From Clostridia bacterium (GTDB lineage: Bacteria; Bacillota; Clostridia; Oscillospirales; Acutalibacteraceae), in assembly GCA_024404065.1 (NCBI GenBank), contig JAKSQR010000054.1:1-8859 (forward strand): a stretch of DNA of 8,859 nucleotides, read 5' to 3'. The stretch's first letter is position 1. Each line of letters begins with the position of its first letter. The notes under the pieces were generated by a model that saw nothing but the letters and a program-made list of their open reading frames with translations, was not told the origin of the DNA and ran no database searches. Below, piece by piece: positions 7,272 through 8,859 of this stretch. Both the position numbers and the translations under genes were made by a program.

Positions 7272-7302
7272 TTGACTTAAAGTTCACTTTAACTTGTATA
7301 AT
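7272..7302 (+). promoter_or_regulatory. MerR-type promoter with 19-bp spacer and CTTAAAG-N4-CTTTAAC operator
   Basis: TTGACT (7272-7277) and TATAAT (7297-7302) are separated by 19 bp, the overlong spacer that MerR-family activators correct by DNA distortion. Within it lies a dyad: TTAAAGT (7277-7283) and ACTTTAA (7286-7292) are perfect inverted repeats separated by 2 nt. Read as CTTAAAG-N4-CTTTAAC it matches, at all but the last base, the CTTAAAG-N4-CTTTAAG motif I recall for AdhR of Bacillus subtilis. The promoter lies directly before the merR gene, so autoregulation is expected. Confidence 0.85.
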
Positions 7303-7321
7303 AGTAAAAAGGGGGATTTTT

Positions 7322-7735
7322 ATGTCTTATACTATAAAAGAGGTTGCTGAGCTTATGAATGTATCTACGGCAACACTGAGATATTATGACGACGAAGGCT
7401 TATTACCTAATATAAAAAGAGTAAATGGCAGGCGTGTTTTTGAAGAGGAAGATTTCAAATGGCTCAAGCTGCTCAGCTGTATGAAGGAAATAAATATGCC
7501 TATTAAGAAAATCCGTGAGTATGTACAGCTTACACAGCAGGGCGACAGCACCTTGCAGGCTCGCTTTGAAATGATACTACAGCAAAAGCAGATTATTCTC
7601 AGCCAGGTTGAAGAGCTGAATAAATGCTTAAAGGTTTTTGAATTCAAAGAGGAGTATTACAAAAAGGCTATTGCCGCAGGGTCAGAAAAAGCGGTTGAAG
7701 ATATGATGGAGCATGCACCTAAGCTGAATGATTGA
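7322..7735 (+). CDS. MerR-family transcriptional regulator, AdhR/NmlR-like electrophile sensor
   Basis: 137 residues from ATG 7322, preceded by GGGGGA at 7311-7316. The N-terminal winged helix-turn-helix is clear: YTIKEVAELMNVSTATLRYY (residues 3-22), then the wing with GLLPNIKRVNGRRVFEEEDF (26-45) and the second helical part LKLLSCMKEINMPIKKIREY (48-67). Residues ~75-112 form the long dimerisation coiled coil (LQARFEMILQQKQIILSQVEELNKCL). No large effector domain follows, so it belongs to the short MerR group. C53, in LLSCMKE, occupies the position of the single conserved cysteine that senses aldehydes or thiol-reactive electrophiles in AdhR and NmlR; C102 lies in the coiled coil. The spacer operator upstream supports the same subgroup. 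It begins an operon with a flavodoxin 14 nt downstream. The inducer is not determinable, but a carbonyl, quinone or similar electrophile is most likely. Confidence 0.9.
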   Translation: MSYTIKEVAELMNVSTATLRYYDDEGLLPNIKRVNGRRVFEEEDFKWLKLLSCMKEINMPIKKIREYVQLTQQGDSTLQARFEMILQQKQIILSQVEELNKCLKVFEFKEEYYKKAIAAGSEKAVEDMMEHAPKLND

Positions 7736-7737
7736 AT

Positions 7738-7742
7738 GGGGA
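7738..7742 (+). promoter_or_regulatory. Ribosome binding site that fixes the flavodoxin start
   Basis: GGGGA ends 7 nt before ATG 7750. An in-frame ATG at 7732 overlaps the merR stop, but starting there would put acidic residues before the signal peptide and leave the GGGGA inside the gene; MKRNY at 7750 is a proper lipoprotein signal start. Confidence 0.7.
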
Positions 7743-7749
7743 AATAATT

Positions 7750-8376
7750 ATGAAACGAAATTATCTTTTTTTATTAGTTGCCATTCTTATGCTTACAGGC
7801 TTCTCAGCTTGTAGCAAAAGCACAGATGAGGCGGTTACCACAACTACTGCTCCCATATCACAAAATGAGGTGCAGACAGAATCTGCAAGTAAGGAAACCG
7901 TCACATCAAAAACAGCAGTTGTTTATTTCTCAGTAACAGGTAATACTGAAAAGGTTGCAAAAACCATTGCCAAAGAAGCAGGCGCAGATTTATATGAAAT
8001 TAAGCCCCTTATCCCTTATACTGATGCAGATATTGCTTATGGCAATAATAATTGCAGGGCTAATCAGGAGCAAAACGACTCTTCAGCAAGGCCCGAAATT
8101 CAGAATGATTTAAGTATTGTTACCGATTACGATGTAATCTATCTTGGCTATCCCATCTGGTGGGGTACAAATCCAAGAATTATTCAGACATTTTTAGAAA
8201 AGTATGATTTACAAAATGCAAAAATTTACCTTTTCTGCACATCAGGCAGCAGCGGTATTGAAACAAGCGTAAATAGTTTACAGAGCCAGTTTTCAGGTCT
8301 TAATATAATTGACGGTAAACGCTTTGCAAACGCATCAGAAAATGAGATAGATGTATGGCTTGAAACTGCAAAATAA
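7750..8376 (+). CDS. Lipoprotein flavodoxin (flavodoxin_4-like)
   Basis: 208 residues from ATG 7750. Residues 1-20 are a lipoprotein signal (MKRN, hydrophobic 5-17, then GFSAC with C21 as the lipidated cysteine; the lipobox is slightly atypical with F at -3). Residues 22-54 are a Ser/Thr/Glu-rich linker. The flavodoxin fold follows: strand AVVYF (56-60) and the FMN phosphate loop SVTGNT (61-66), helix EKVAKTIAKEAG, then YDVIYLGYPIWWGT (127-140), where the tryptophans would stack on the isoalloxazine ring, and IYLFCTSGSSG (159-169). The Y-P-I-W-W-G pattern is typical of the clostridial flavodoxin group, found near carboxymuconolactone-decarboxylase/cupin and aldo-keto reductase genes. Expected role: FMN-dependent one- or two-electron carrier or quinone-type reductase, here anchored outside the cytoplasmic membrane. 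It is co-transcribed with merR and the following gene (17-nt gap). Confidence 0.88.
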   Translation: MKRNYLFLLVAILMLTGFSACSKSTDEAVTTTTAPISQNEVQTESASKETVTSKTAVVYFSVTGNTEKVAKTIAKEAGADLYEIKPLIPYTDADIAYGNNNCRANQEQNDSSARPEIQNDLSIVTDYDVIYLGYPIWWGTNPRIIQTFLEKYDLQNAKIYLFCTSGSSGIETSVNSLQSQFSGLNIIDGKRFANASENEIDVWLETAK

Positions 8377-8393
8377 GTAAAGGGGAAAGAAAT

Positions 8394-8859
8394 ATGAAAA
8401 AAATCACTCAGACAGCAGGCAGAAATGCCTTAGGCGAATTTGCACCTGAGTTTGCACATTTTAATGATGATGTATTATTCGGAGAAAACTGGAATAATGA
8501 GGATATTGATGTAAAAACAAGAAGCATTATCACAGTAGTTGCTTTGATGTCATCAGGCATTACAGATTCTTCTTTGGTTTACCATTTACAGAATGCGAAG
8601 GCACACGGTGTAACACAAAAGGAGATAGCAGCTATAATCACACACGTGGCATTTTATGTTGGATGGCCTAAGGGATGGGCGGTATTTAACCTTGCAAAGG
8701 ATGTATGGGCTATAAACGAGGGTGACCTTCCTTATGAGGATGAAGCAATGAGGGCTCATGCAAAAGAGATGGTATTCTCCATTGGTGCGCCTAATGACGC
8801 TTATGCAAAGTATTTTATAGGCAAAAGCTACCTTGCACCTGTTTCAGCCTCTCAGGTTG
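8394..8859 (+). CDS. Carboxymuconolactone decarboxylase-cupin protein (3' truncated by window end)
   Basis: ATG 8394 follows GGGG (8382-8385) with 8-nt spacing; 155 codons are visible and the frame is still open at the window edge. Residues ~15-110 are a carboxymuconolactone decarboxylase (CMD) domain: VKTRSIITVVALMSSGI (40-56), then LVYHLQNAKAHGVTQKEIAA (61-80) and the helix IITHVAFYVGWPKGW (81-95). The CxxC pair of AhpD-type peroxidase partners is absent and no cysteine is present in the visible part, so it is not an AhpD disulfide reductase. From about residue 131, GAPNDAYAKYFIGKSYLAPV is the usual lead-in to the C-terminal cupin domain of CMD-cupin fusions (roughly 250 residues in full), so the metal-binding cupin motif probably lies beyond the window. 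Predicted cytoplasmic. The substrate is unknown; context suggests detoxification of an electrophilic carbonyl or quinone under MerR control. Confidence 0.87.
   Translation, partial: MKKITQTAGRNALGEFAPEFAHFNDDVLFGENWNNEDIDVKTRSIITVVALMSSGITDSSLVYHLQNAKAHGVTQKEIAAIITHVAFYVGWPKGWAVFNLAKDVWAINEGDLPYEDEAMRAHAKEMVFSIGAPNDAYAKYFIGKSYLAPVSASQV

Overview
The window looks like chromosome of a low-to-moderate-GC anaerobic Firmicute, most likely a gut Clostridia member (Oscillospiraceae/Ruminococcus-like). This is inferred from AAGGAG-type ribosome sites, TTGAAA/TATAAT promoters, Gram-positive signal peptides, and a large secreted beta-helix protein ending in a CxxC-rich module and an aromatic tail of a kind I associate with gut Clostridia. 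There is no phage, transposase, CRISPR, tRNA or rRNA signal. All six genes are on the + strand, in three transcription units separated by clear rho-independent terminators.

Unit 1 (1-2355): after the terminator of an upstream gene come a sigma-A-type promoter and a 15-bp tandem repeat. The repeat contains one perfect and one near-perfect TACA-NN-TGTA box, the core recognised by BlaI/MecI/CopY-type repressors. It leads to an exported DUF362 protein that has lost the usual ferredoxin module, overlapping by 8 bp an ArsP/YraQ-type (PF03773) permease of the family that includes organoarsenical and Cu/Zn exporters. A strong terminator follows. The operator, exported Cys-containing protein and efflux-type permease together suggest a metal or metalloid handling unit; this is inference.

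Unit 2 (2402-7211): a single 1560-residue secreted protein with its own promoter and terminator. It has an N-terminal domain seen in gut Firmicute surface proteins and about 1000 residues of alternating ~25-residue beta-helix-like rungs. Three consecutive 100-residue blocks are almost identical in DNA (300-bp period). The C-terminus carries CxxC motifs, an Ig-like module and an amphipathic tail. It is probably a surface or glycan-interacting protein whose length may vary by recombination.

Unit 3 (7272-8859, runs off the window): a MerR-family regulator of the AdhR/NmlR electrophile-sensing type, with a 19-bp-spacer promoter and a CTTAAAG-N4-CTTTAAC operator; a lipoprotein flavodoxin; and the 5' part of a carboxymuconolactone-decarboxylase/cupin protein. 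These appear to form an autoregulated operon responding to reactive carbonyls, quinones or thiol stress.

No gene-free stretch exceeds 300 bases; the intergenic gaps are accounted for by terminators and promoters.
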